Positions 1 through 7,411 of a stretch of DNA of 28,743 nucleotides are shown here, one piece after another. The DNA lies in assembly GCA_964549975.1 (NCBI GenBank), contig CAZJWM010000013.1, positions 1-28,743 of the forward strand, in the 5' to 3' direction. The notes beneath the pieces were generated by a model. The model ran no database searches. It saw nothing but the letters and a program-made list of their open reading frames with translations, and was not told the origin of the DNA. This DNA is from UBA3263 sp964549975. GTDB taxonomy: Bacteria; Bacteroidota; Bacteroidia; Bacteroidales; Muribaculaceae. Position 1 is the first letter of the stretch; each line of letters begins with the position of its first letter. The position numbers and the translations under genes were made by a program.

Positions 1-268
1 AGCGAGCCACGGCGCAATAGAGCATCATGCAAAGCGAGCGCACATACACGCGCCAACCACTTGGGTGCGTGGCCGGGAGAAACTCCACCATTTTGGGCGA
101 GAACACCGGATAGGTCAGAGATTCGTTTTTGTTGTTGACGTGAGCGCAGATGGGCTCAAAGTCCAGACGGTCCGATATGTTTTTGAGCAAGTCGACCAGC
201 GTTTCTCCGCCAACCACGGGCAGATAGGTGCGCAGGTTCTTGCAATATACTTTCATTTCGTTGCTCAT
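1..268 (-). CDS. Nucleoside (uridine-type) kinase, N-terminal part only
   Basis: The gene runs off the left edge, so only the first 89 codons are present. The start ATG is at 266-268 and the protein begins MSNEMKVYCKNLRTYLP. A second in-frame ATG 12 bases further in (256) is possible. The visible part resembles the TGS-like N-terminal domain that precedes the P-loop kinase domain in the long (about 550 aa) Bacteroidales nucleoside kinases, including the family-like stretch YVRSLCMMLYCAVA near residues 75-88. The kinase domain itself lies outside the window, so the function rests on recognition of this N-terminal domain. It follows folC by 44 bp on the same strand but has its own promoter in the folC tail. 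A member of this family would phosphorylate uridine or a related nucleoside in the cytoplasm for nucleotide salvage. Confidence 0.72.
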   Translation of the reverse strand, partial: MSNEMKVYCKNLRTYLPVVGGETLVDLLKNISDRLDFEPICAHVNNKNESLTYPVFSPKMVEFLPATHPSGWRVYVRSLCMMLYCAVAR

Positions 269-296
269 AATTAATTAGGCTTTCTTTTAGGCATTG

Positions 297-327
297 CAAA
301 TGTAATGATATTTCAAGAGATTTGCAA
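297..327 (-). promoter_or_regulatory. Promoter for the nucleoside kinase gene
   Basis: On the minus strand a TTG (325-327) is followed after 20 bp by TACATTTG (297-304), an exact match to the Bacteroidetes -7 consensus TAnnTTTG. The predicted transcript would start about 20 bases before the ATG at 268. The -33 element lies inside the last codons of folC, so the kinase can be expressed apart from the men-chr-folC operon. Confidence 0.6.
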
Positions 328-1566
328 CATGTCGGCGATAACAAAATTGCTGCCGCCAACGTAGATGAAATCGCCGGGTTGAGCGGCATTGCGGGCGGCG
401 GTGACAGCTTCGGCTACGGTGGGTATCACCGTGCCTTGCAGGCCCTGGGCTGCGGCCAATTGTGCCAGCTGTTCGGCCGCCATGCCGCGATTGCCGGAGG
501 GGCGGGTGAAGATGTAGCGGGCCGTGCGCGGCATCATGCCGAGAATGCCGTCCACATCCTTGTCGGCGGCAAAACCGATCACCACGGTCAGTTGCCGTGC
601 TTTCACAGAGGCGAGATATGGCCCGAGATATTGCCAGGCGCCGGGGTTGTGGCCGGTGTCGTAGACCAGCGTGTAGGGGTCGGAGCAGAGTGTGGTCAGT
701 CGGCCGCGCAGTCCGGTCATTTCACACACCCGGGCCATCCCTTGGGCGACGGCCTCATCGGGCAGTTGGAGCAGACGTGCGGCGGTGAGGATGGTGGCGG
801 CGTTGCGTGGCTGAAATTCGCCACTGAGTTCGCCGTGGATTTTGCCGTGGCAATAATCCCAACCGCCTGTTGCACAGGGGGTAGCGTCGATTGGCTCTGC
901 TTGATAGAGTGGGGCGCCCACTTCGGCAGCGCGACGGATAAACACCTCAAGCACTTCGCCCGTGGCTTCGCCTATCACCACCGGAACGCCCGGTTTGATG
1001 ATGCCGGCCTTCTCTGCGGCAATGGCAGGGAGCGTGTCGCCCAATAGGGCGGTGTGGTCCATTGATATGTTGGTGATGATGCTCAGGCTCGGCGTGATGA
1101 TGTTGGTGCTGTCGAGTCGGCCGCCGAGGCCAACCTCAATCACCGCCATGTCAACGCCTTCCTTGGCAAACCAGCTGAAAGCCATGGCCGTGGTGAGTTC
1201 GAAGAACGAAGGATGCAGGCCGCTTTGGGCGTCGATGAAGCGTTGCACAAAGTCGACCACGAACTCCTTCGACACCATCTCACCATCCACGCGGATGCGC
1301 TCGCGGAAGTCCACCAGATGTGGCGATGTGAACAGTCCGGTGCGCATACCTGCGGCCTGGCAGATGGCGGCTAAGGTGTGGGCCGTTGAGCCTTTGCCGT
1401 TGGTGCCTGCAATATGTATGGATTTTGGAAATTTCAGTTGCGGGTCGTCGCAGAGGTGACAGAGCGTGAGAATGGTGTCCAACCCCGGTTTGTAGGCCGA
1501 GGCGCCGTCGCGCTGAAACATCGGCGTTTGAGTGAAGAGGTAATGAATTGTTTCGTCGTAGGTCAT
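313..1566 (-). CDS. folC: Bifunctional folylpolyglutamate / dihydrofolate synthase
   Basis: This Mur-ligase-family enzyme adds glutamate to dihydropteroate (making dihydrofolate) and to reduced folates, using ATP, in the cytoplasm. The 417-aa product shows the P-loop GTNGKGST near residue 45, the folate and nucleotide segment SPHLVDFRERIRVDG, the Mur-like stretch EVGLGGRLDSTN and the C-terminal motif YDTGHNPGA. Length and order are normal for the family. I chose the ATG at 1566 over the upstream in-frame ATG at 1590, because 1566 is 4 bp past the stop of the chromate transporter gene and starts directly with MTYDETIHYLF. It is the last gene of the coupled men-chr-folC series. No clear terminator follows; the gap to the nucleoside kinase holds that gene's promoter. 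Confidence 0.93.
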   Translation of the reverse strand: MTYDETIHYLFTQTPMFQRDGASAYKPGLDTILTLCHLCDDPQLKFPKSIHIAGTNGKGSTAHTLAAICQAAGMRTGLFTSPHLVDFRERIRVDGEMVSKEFVVDFVQRFIDAQSGLHPSFFELTTAMAFSWFAKEGVDMAVIEVGLGGRLDSTNIITPSLSIITNISMDHTALLGDTLPAIAAEKAGIIKPGVPVVIGEATGEVLEVFIRRAAEVGAPLYQAEPIDATPCATGGWDYCHGKIHGELSGEFQPRNAATILTAARLLQLPDEAVAQGMARVCEMTGLRGRLTTLCSDPYTLVYDTGHNPGAWQYLGPYLASVKARQLTVVIGFAADKDVDGILGMMPRTARYIFTRPSGNRGMAAEQLAQLAAAQGLQGTVIPTVAEAVTAARNAAQPGDFIYVGGSNFVIADMLQIS

Positions 1567-1570
1567 TGCA

Positions 1571-2140
1571 TTAGAATATGAAGAAGCCAACCACTCCGGC
1601 GGCTATAATCACGAATATGGGATGGATTTTTGCAAAATAGACGGCGCAGAAGGCAGCCGCGCAGATGCAGATGCTCTTGATGATGTGAGGCTCGGTGGTG
1701 CCGAAGTTTTCGCCGTTCATCAGCAGCAGAGCCGCCGAGGCTATCAAGCCCACCGTGATGGGACGCAGCCCGGCCATGATGCCGGAGATGGCGGCGCTGT
1801 TGCGGTGGCGCGAGATGTAGTGCGACGTGTAGAGCACCAGCAGAAACGAGGGGACTACCACCACCAGAGTGCATAGAATCGAGCCAAGCAGACTCCAACC
1901 GATGCCGCTGAAGGCAGGGTCGACCGTGCCGGGGGTGACGTAGCCAATGTAGGTGGCGGAGTTGATGCCGATGGGGCCGGGCGTCATTTGCGAGATGGCC
2001 ACGATGTCGGTGAACATGGTGGAGGTGATCCAACCGGAATTGACCACCTCGCGTTCAATCAGCGAGAGCATAGCGTAGCCGCCGCCGAAGCCGAAGAGGC
2101 CTATTTTCAGATACGACCAGATGAGACGTAGATATATCAT
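1571..2140 (-). CDS. Chromate transporter family protein, second half (ChrA C-type)
   Basis: This 189-aa membrane protein is one half of a short-chain CHR-family transporter. The N-terminus has the family signature FGFGGGYAMLSLIEREV, and residues 45-60 contain the conserved SQMTPGPIGINSATYIG segment; several hydrophobic helices follow. The CHR family includes chromate exporters made either as one 400-aa protein or as a pair of 190-aa halves, as here. Its start ATG overlaps the stop of the partner gene by 4 bp (ATGA). The substrate cannot be told from sequence; chromate is only the family name. Its place between menE and folC suggests co-expression with menaquinone synthesis, but gives no direct functional link. 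Confidence 0.88.
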   Translation of the reverse strand: MIYLRLIWSYLKIGLFGFGGGYAMLSLIEREVVNSGWITSTMFTDIVAISQMTPGPIGINSATYIGYVTPGTVDPAFSGIGWSLLGSILCTLVVVVPSFLLVLYTSHYISRHRNSAAISGIMAGLRPITVGLIASAALLLMNGENFGTTEPHIIKSICICAAAFCAVYFAKIHPIFVIIAAGVVGFFIF

Positions 2141-2724
2141 GACTGTTTCTTTTTAGCAAATTGTTTACCATACCAAAGATAGCCACCCACGGCGCCGAGC
2201 ATCACGTAGAGGATGGGGTTGCTCACGTAGGGGAGGTCAGACCAAATCAACAGGGCGGAGGCAATGGGTATCCAAGCCGTCGACCATTTGATTTTTGCGG
2301 AGCGTGCGGTGGTGATAACCGGGGCGATAATCAGGGCCACCACGGCCGGACGGATTCCCAGAAATATTCGGTTTATCACCGGATTGTTTTTGATTAGGTC
2401 GGGCGTGAAGAATGTGGCTATGGCCAGAATTATCAGAAACGACGGCATGATGGTGCCCAAAGCGGCGGTGACGCTGCCGCGGGTGCCGCGTATTTTGTCG
2501 CCTACGGCCACGGAGATATTCACGGCCAAGATGCCGGGCATTGATTGGGCCACAGCCAGCGAATCGAGAAATTCATCTTTGGAGAGCCATTGGTGGCGGT
2601 CCACTATTTCGCGTTGCATGATTGAAATCATAGCCCACCCGCCGCCAAAGGTGAATGCACCGATTTTGGCGAAGGTGAGAAAGAGGTCACGCATCACGTG
2701 TGAAGGTTGTTCAGTTGTTGTCAT
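2137..2724 (-). CDS. Chromate transporter family protein, first half (ChrA N-type)
   Basis: This 195-aa polytopic membrane protein is the partner of the following gene. It carries the CHR signature FTFGGGWAMISIMQREIV at about residues 19-36 and AQSMPGILAVNISVAVGDKI at about 54-73, the counterpart of the PGP motif (here PGI). Two-gene CHR systems usually need both halves and are thought to form a heterodimer with opposite topology. The start ATG (2722-2724) overlaps the menE stop by 4 bp, so translation is probably coupled. The actual transported ion is unknown. Confidence 0.88.
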   Translation of the reverse strand: MTTTEQPSHVMRDLFLTFAKIGAFTFGGGWAMISIMQREIVDRHQWLSKDEFLDSLAVAQSMPGILAVNISVAVGDKIRGTRGSVTAALGTIMPSFLIILAIATFFTPDLIKNNPVINRIFLGIRPAVVALIIAPVITTARSAKIKWSTAWIPIASALLIWSDLPYVSNPILYVMLGAVGGYLWYGKQFAKKKQS

Positions 2725-3641
2725 TCAATACGTTTACGTAGGATTTTGCCGTTGGAGGTGCGAGGTAGCGACTCCACTGCCACGACCTTGCGCGGCAGTC
2801 GGCGATGGTCAAGACTATCGGCCAGACGAGTGGCGAGGTCGAGTGGGGCGGTGCCTTCGTGCACCAACACGGGGACATTGCCCCATTTGTCGTCGGGCTC
2901 CCCGACGATGTAAAATTCAGGCATTTCGGGGATTGCTTTGGCAATCTCCGCTTCGAGTTGCTCGGGATGGATTTTTATGCCGCCGGAATTGATCACATGG
3001 TCGGCGCGGCCCAGCCAGCGAAATTGACTGTCGGAAATCAGCTCCACCACGTCGTTGGTGACCAATGGCGAGCTAACCAGTTTCGGTGCGTCAATGATCA
3101 GGCATCCGCGCGAATCTGTGGCGAAACGGATGCCGGGCAGTGCGCAGAAGAGGTCGGTGCCAACGCGGCGCAAGGCCACGTGGCTACAGGTTTCGGTCAT
3201 TCCGTAGCTTTCCCATGCGTTGATTCCGGCATCAATCAGCCGCTGTCGGCTTTGCGCGGATAGGGCAGCACCGCCCACAATCACTGCGCCACACATTTCA
3301 GCCTGCGGCAGGATGCTCTCCACCTGCGAGGGGACAATGGCCAGCAAATCGGCGCGGCGAGTGAGCCTGACGCTGTTTGACGGTGCAAGCATCTCCAGCG
3401 AACCGCCGGACATCAGCGAGCGCACCACCATCATCTTCCCGGCTATATAGTCGGGCGACAGCGGGCACACGTAGTGTGACCTCTCTGTGAGATGGAAGAA
3501 TGCATTCGTGGCCATGGCAGACTGACGCATGGCCTCCTTTTTCAGACGAATCTCTTTGGGCGCACCCGTAGAGCCCGATGTGTGGGCCACCACGTAGTCG
3601 CTTGCGTCGTGCCATTGGGCAATAAATTCATCGACGGTCAC
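2721..3641 (-). CDS. menE: o-Succinylbenzoate-CoA ligase
   Basis: MenE activates o-succinylbenzoate with ATP and CoA to give OSB-CoA, the MenB substrate. The AMP-binding core is visible: the P-loop-like TSGSTGAPKEI at residues 21-31, SYGMTETCSHVALR near the middle, GRADHVINSGGIKIHPEQLE at the hinge and PRTSNGKILRKRIE with the C-terminal catalytic lysine region at the end. At 306 aa it is short for the ANL superfamily, because much of the usual N-terminal subdomain is missing; short MenE proteins are common in Bacteroidales. The start is GTG (3639-3641), overlapping the menC TGA by 4 bases (GTGA), and no in-frame ATG would preserve the conserved N-terminus. Confidence 0.9.
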   Translation of the reverse strand: MTVDEFIAQWHDASDYVVAHTSGSTGAPKEIRLKKEAMRQSAMATNAFFHLTERSHYVCPLSPDYIAGKMMVVRSLMSGGSLEMLAPSNSVRLTRRADLLAIVPSQVESILPQAEMCGAVIVGGAALSAQSRQRLIDAGINAWESYGMTETCSHVALRRVGTDLFCALPGIRFATDSRGCLIIDAPKLVSSPLVTNDVVELISDSQFRWLGRADHVINSGGIKIHPEQLEAEIAKAIPEMPEFYIVGEPDDKWGNVPVLVHEGTAPLDLATRLADSLDHRRLPRKVVAVESLPRTSNGKILRKRIE

Positions 3642-4678
3642 GGCTTCGACGGCAATTCCCAGTTGCCTTGCGGGTCATAATATAGTTTTTCGCCGCGCTG
3701 ACGCAGTGGCGAAATGATGTTGTTGGTGTAGAGATTGCCTGTGCCAAGTCCTTGCGCAAAAGAGCGGTCGGCAACCTCGCGATGGGTGAACTGCGCCAAT
3801 GCGTTGAGGCCGACGTTTGACTCCAGAGCCGAGGTGACCCACCAACCGATATTCTTTGCCTTGGCATATTCAATCAGCTCGTGCGTGGCAGCAAAACCGC
3901 CGGTGAGCGATGGCTTCAGCACCAGATATTGCGGTGCAATTGCCTCAATCGTTGCGATGGCGGCGGTCGGGGTGGGGTGATTCATCAGCGACTCATCGAG
4001 GGCTATCGGCATAATCTCCTTGGCGCAAAGATGCTTCAGGCCTTCGACGTCGTTGGCCGGCAGCGGTTGCTCAATGGAGTGGACATTGAGTCGGGCAAGT
4101 TGCGCGAGCTTTTCCTCGGCATCTTGGCGCGAAAATGCACCGTTGGCGTCGACGCGAATTTGCAATACCGACTCGCTGAACTCTCGGCGCAACGCGGCGA
4201 CGATGGCCAATTCGTCGGCAAAGAGTTGTGCGCCGATTTTCAGTTTGATGCAGCTGAATCCGGCGTCGAGTTTTTCGGCCACGCGTTGGCGCATTTGAGC
4301 GATGTTGCCCATCCACACCAAGCCGTTGATGGTGATGCCTTCGTTGCCCGAAGTCCACACGTCGTCGGCAAAGAGCTTCATGCTGCCGCCCTGAGCGAGC
4401 GACATTCGCGCGGTCTCCACGCCGAAAATCAGACCCGATGGAGCATCCGCCGGGATCACTGTGGGGTTGGCGCAAAATTCATCAAGCTTCTGCTCAAACA
4501 GCGTGCGACTTACCTGCGGCGTCAGACTGTCGAACAGCGGCGCCTCGCCAATGGCGGAGACGCTGCCGTCGGTCAGCTCCACAAAGTAGGTCGCCTTGTG
4601 GAGCAACACTTCGCGCGAGGTCACGGCCGGCTGCTTGAACGTCAGCCGATGTGGCCACCATTGTGCACGCAGCATCAT
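3638..4678 (-). CDS. menC: o-Succinylbenzoate synthase
   Basis: MenC dehydrates SHCHC to o-succinylbenzoate. The 346-aa product is an enolase-superfamily protein. The catalytic lysine motif KLKIGA, the metal ligands in RVDANGAFS, SIEQPL and ALDESL, and the second lysine in VLKPSLTGG appear in the expected order. The open frame extends further upstream, but the ATG at 4676-4678 shares one base with the menB stop (TAATG), and the family-like N-terminus MMLRAQWWPHRLTF starts there; an ATG one codon later (4675) is equally possible. It is co-transcribed with menB and menE. Confidence 0.92.
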   Translation of the reverse strand: MMLRAQWWPHRLTFKQPAVTSREVLLHKATYFVELTDGSVSAIGEAPLFDSLTPQVSRTLFEQKLDEFCANPTVIPADAPSGLIFGVETARMSLAQGGSMKLFADDVWTSGNEGITINGLVWMGNIAQMRQRVAEKLDAGFSCIKLKIGAQLFADELAIVAALRREFSESVLQIRVDANGAFSRQDAEEKLAQLARLNVHSIEQPLPANDVEGLKHLCAKEIMPIALDESLMNHPTPTAAIATIEAIAPQYLVLKPSLTGGFAATHELIEYAKAKNIGWWVTSALESNVGLNALAQFTHREVADRSFAQGLGTGNLYTNNIISPLRQRGEKLYYDPQGNWELPSKP

Positions 4679-5499
4679 TAACCCGGGAATTGGGGGAATT
4701 GGTCGAAGTTGGGGTCGCGCTTTTCGAGGAATGCGTTTTTGCCTTCTTGGGCCTCGTCCATGAGATAGTACATGAGAGTGGCGTCGCCGGCAAATTCCAT
4801 CAGTCCGGCTTGGCCGTCGAGTTCGGCGTTGAGGGCGCGTTTGATCATGCGGATGGCAAACGGCGAACGCTTCATGATGGTTTCGCACCAGTCAACCACC
4901 TCGTCTTCAAGTTTCTCTAAGGGGACAACCTTGTTGACCATGCCCATTTCCAGGGCCTCTTGGGCGGTGTATTGGCGACAGAGATACCAGATTTCGCGGG
5001 CTTTCTTCTGGCCGACGCAGCGGGCAAGATACGATGAGCCGAATCCGGCGTCAAAGCTGCCCACCTTCGGGCCTGTCTGGCCGAAACGGGCGTTTTCGGA
5101 GGCGATGGATAGGTCGCAAACCACGTTTAACACGTTGCCGCCGCCAATGGCGTAGCCATTCACCATGGCAATCACCGGCTTGGGAATGGAGCGGATGGCC
5201 TTGTGGAGCTCCAACACGTTGAGGCGCGGGGTGCCGTCGTCGTCGCGATAGCCGCCGCGGCTCTTGTAGTTTTGGTCGCCGCCGGAGCAGAATGCTTTGT
5301 CGCCGATGCCGGTGAGCACCACCACCTTCACCTCCGGACGGCGGCGGCAATAGTCCATTGCTTCAAGCATTTGGGCGTTGGTTTGCGGGCGGAAGGCGTT
5401 GTACACCTCCGGGCGATTTATTGTGATTTTGGCTATACCGTTGTAAAACTCAAAGAGTATGTCGGAATACTCTTTGATGGGGGTCCATTGTCGTTGCAT
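4678..5499 (-). CDS. menB: 1,4-dihydroxy-2-naphthoyl-CoA synthase
   Basis: MenB closes the naphthoquinone ring from OSB-CoA in menaquinone synthesis. It is a crotonase-family protein of 273 aa, the normal length. The oxyanion-hole region CSGGDQ, the segment GYAIGGGNVLNVVCD and the MenB signature QTGPKVGSFDAGFGSS are all visible. Glycine in QTGPK matches the bicarbonate-dependent type I enzymes (as in E. coli) rather than the aspartate-containing type II. The start ATG at 5499 lies 33 bp after a good promoter; the frame extends to 5559, but that start would overlap the promoter. It is the first gene of the operon. menF and menD are not next to it. Confidence 0.95.
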   Translation of the reverse strand: MQRQWTPIKEYSDILFEFYNGIAKITINRPEVYNAFRPQTNAQMLEAMDYCRRRPEVKVVVLTGIGDKAFCSGGDQNYKSRGGYRDDDGTPRLNVLELHKAIRSIPKPVIAMVNGYAIGGGNVLNVVCDLSIASENARFGQTGPKVGSFDAGFGSSYLARCVGQKKAREIWYLCRQYTAQEALEMGMVNKVVPLEKLEDEVVDWCETIMKRSPFAIRMIKRALNAELDGQAGLMEFAGDATLMYYLMDEAQEGKNAFLEKRDPNFDQFPQFPG

Positions 5500-5532
5500 A
5501 GTTCTTACACTTCGTTGTTTTGTTTGATGGTG

Positions 5533-5563
5533 TAAAGTTAGCAATTTTTCCGCTCTCATGCAA
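5533..5563 (-). promoter_or_regulatory. Promoter of the men-chr-folC operon
   Basis: On the minus strand TTG (5561-5563) is followed after 20 bp by TAACTTTA (5533-5540), seven of eight matches to the Bacteroidetes -7 box. It sits between the upstream gene's terminator and the menB ATG, and rules out the longer menB start. Confidence 0.6.
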
Positions 5564-5576
5564 GATTGGCCGACAC

Positions 5577-5604
5577 AAAAAGCGGCCCCGTGGGACCGCT
5601 TTTT
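5577..5604 (-). terminator. Rho-independent terminator after the secreted-protein gene
   Basis: The arms AAAAAGCGG and CCGCTTTTT flank a short C/G-rich tip and give a stem of about 12 bp with one mismatch. The A and T runs at either side let it work in both directions. It lies 24 bp past the stop of the upstream gene and separates it from the men promoter. Confidence 0.75.
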
Positions 5605-5628
5605 CAGGGTGAATATGAGTGTAGGTTA

Positions 5629-7239
5629 TCACAACATAATTTTGTCGGTTTTGATGGTGCCGTTGGCCATGCGCACTGAGCGCAGATAGATGCCGTGAGA
5701 GGGATTGGCAATCGGTCGGCCCATAAGGTCGGTATAGGTCGCTTCGGCGCGCTCCGCTGCGGCTATTGCGCGCAGGGCGGTCTGGCCGTTGGCATAGACG
5801 ATGCGCGACACGTATTCTTCGTCGTTGTATTTGTAGACGGTCTGAATGCCGGGGTTTTCCACCGGAGAATAGAAGTAGATATATCGCGTCTCCTCGGCCG
5901 AAACGTCGTAGGCGCCGTCGGCGTCAAGAATCTCTTGCGAATAGCCTATGTCGGTGAGTTCGCTGTCGATGCCGCAATAGGTGTCGGGGGTGAGGGTGAA
6001 GATGTCGTCGCCGAGATACACGCGATAGTAGAGGTAGTTGGGGTTGAGTGTCCAACCGTCGATGTTTTGCGCGTCAAATGAGAAGTAGAGCATCGAGATG
6101 CCGTCTTCGGAGTAAAACTCCAGGTCGTAGGCCGGTTTGGGTTGCAGGGATATGTTGTCGGGAATTAGCTGTATGCGAGAGCCCTCGTGGATGCTGTAGG
6201 ATTCCACCATATCCTGGTCGTTGAGGTTGCCGCCGAAAATGCCGAAACCGTCGTTTTCACACGTGAGCATATCGCGGTCGTCGTTCAAGGTGAAGGTCAC
6301 AATCGGGTCGAACTTATATGTGCTGCCAAAGAACACGTCGCTCGACTCTACAGTGAAGCCGTAGAAGTATTTATAGTAGTTGTAGTCGGGGTCGATGCCA
6401 AGATATTGGCCCGATTCGATGGTGACGGTGTTGCCGTCGATGGTGCCAACCACCAGTGCATCTTCGTTGTCGGAGTCCAATCCGGCTATGTAGCATTTGT
6501 CGCCGTAGTGCGACACTTTCACGTCTTGGCTCGTTTTGCCGATGATACACCAATTTTGAAGCGTTGAGGCGAAGTCGGCGGGCATGTCGGTGATGCGGAG
6601 CAACTCTTTTTCAAACGGCTCATAGCGCATGTTGTAGTTGCCATAGCCGAGCCATTCGTCGTTTCCATCGGTCATGCCGATGATCACTTTTTCGTCGGTG
6701 AGGCTGCAGGTGATTGTGCCGTCGGCGGCAATGTTGAAGGTGACGGGCTGTGAGTCGTCGATGGTGTAGACTGGGTCGTCGGTGTGAGAGCTCTGCTCGT
6801 CGTAGACCATGCGATGCACATAGTATGGCGAGCCGTTGTCTTCGATGATGGTTTGCGGGAAGGTGAACGACATTTTGCTGTTGGTGTAGGTGCCGCTGAT
6901 GTAGGTGTTTGTGATGACGGCGGATATGGGGTCTTTGATGTAGACGTTTTGGCTGTCTTGGTCAAAGACTATCTCAGAGGCGATTCCGGCGTCGGCGTAG
7001 CTGTAGGTCCAATAATAGTATTTCATGTAGGTCATATTGGAACCGACATATTGTTTGGCGTTGCCTTGCGGCTGATGAATCACGCCGGTTGATGAGTCGG
7101 GAGAGGGGTGTGGTGTGTGGCGAACTTTATGTGTAGGCGCAGATTCGAGAGGTGCCACTTTAGATGGCACGTCACCCCAGAGTGATGGAACACTCGCGAG
7201 CAGCATCATTGGGATGGAGAGTATGTAAAGAATTTTCAT
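5629..7239 (-). CDS. Secreted protein of unknown function with a candidate T9SS sorting tail
   Basis: I do not recognise the main body. The 536-aa product begins with a signal peptide (MKILYILSIPMMLLASVPS, cleavage likely near residue 22) and continues with a low-complexity Pro/Ser/His-rich stretch to about residue 60. A long region rich in Tyr, Asp and Thr follows, which looks like beta-strand repeats. The last 36 residues, including YTDLMGRPIANPSHGIYLRS, resemble the type A C-terminal sorting domain of type IX secretion substrates (a DLMGR-like strand, then GIYL). If so, the protein is exported across the outer membrane. The start ATG at 7239 is chosen because it begins the signal peptide; the frame itself opens at 7299. 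It is a single-gene unit with a terminator downstream. No catalytic motif was seen. Confidence 0.8.
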   Translation of the reverse strand: MKILYILSIPMMLLASVPSLWGDVPSKVAPLESAPTHKVRHTPHPSPDSSTGVIHQPQGNAKQYVGSNMTYMKYYYWTYSYADAGIASEIVFDQDSQNVYIKDPISAVITNTYISGTYTNSKMSFTFPQTIIEDNGSPYYVHRMVYDEQSSHTDDPVYTIDDSQPVTFNIAADGTITCSLTDEKVIIGMTDGNDEWLGYGNYNMRYEPFEKELLRITDMPADFASTLQNWCIIGKTSQDVKVSHYGDKCYIAGLDSDNEDALVVGTIDGNTVTIESGQYLGIDPDYNYYKYFYGFTVESSDVFFGSTYKFDPIVTFTLNDDRDMLTCENDGFGIFGGNLNDQDMVESYSIHEGSRIQLIPDNISLQPKPAYDLEFYSEDGISMLYFSFDAQNIDGWTLNPNYLYYRVYLGDDIFTLTPDTYCGIDSELTDIGYSQEILDADGAYDVSAEETRYIYFYSPVENPGIQTVYKYNDEEYVSRIVYANGQTALRAIAAAERAEATYTDLMGRPIANPSHGIYLRSVRMANGTIKTDKIML

Positions 7240-7287
7240 TAAGAGTGTAGTGAAAAAGGTAAGATGTAGATATTGGTAAGTGCGATG

Positions 7288-7295
7288 CAAAAATA
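7288..7295 (-). promoter_or_regulatory. Possible -7 box of the secreted-protein gene
   Basis: TATTTTTG on the minus strand is an exact TAnnTTTG match about 48 bp before the ATG at 7239. No TTG lies 19-21 bp upstream, so this is a weak call. Confidence 0.35.
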
Positions 7296-7341
7296 GCAAA
7301 TTAAATGCTTAATGCGATGAACTTTAACCAACTTTAACGCA

Positions 7342-7374
7342 GAAGCGGCGCCATGCCTGAGCAGGTGCCGCTTC
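7342..7374 (-). terminator. Hairpin downstream of the RNase G gene
   Basis: Arms GAAGCGGCGCC (7342-7352) and GGTGCCGCTTC (7364-7374) can form an 11-bp stem with one wobble or mismatch and an 11-nt loop. It begins 38 bp past the rng stop on the minus strand. No T-run follows, so it may be an RNA-stabilising 3' hairpin or a weak terminator. Confidence 0.4.
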
Positions 7375-7411
7375 CGGGAATAGGTTGTTGACGTCGGTGA
7401 GCCGGGTGATG

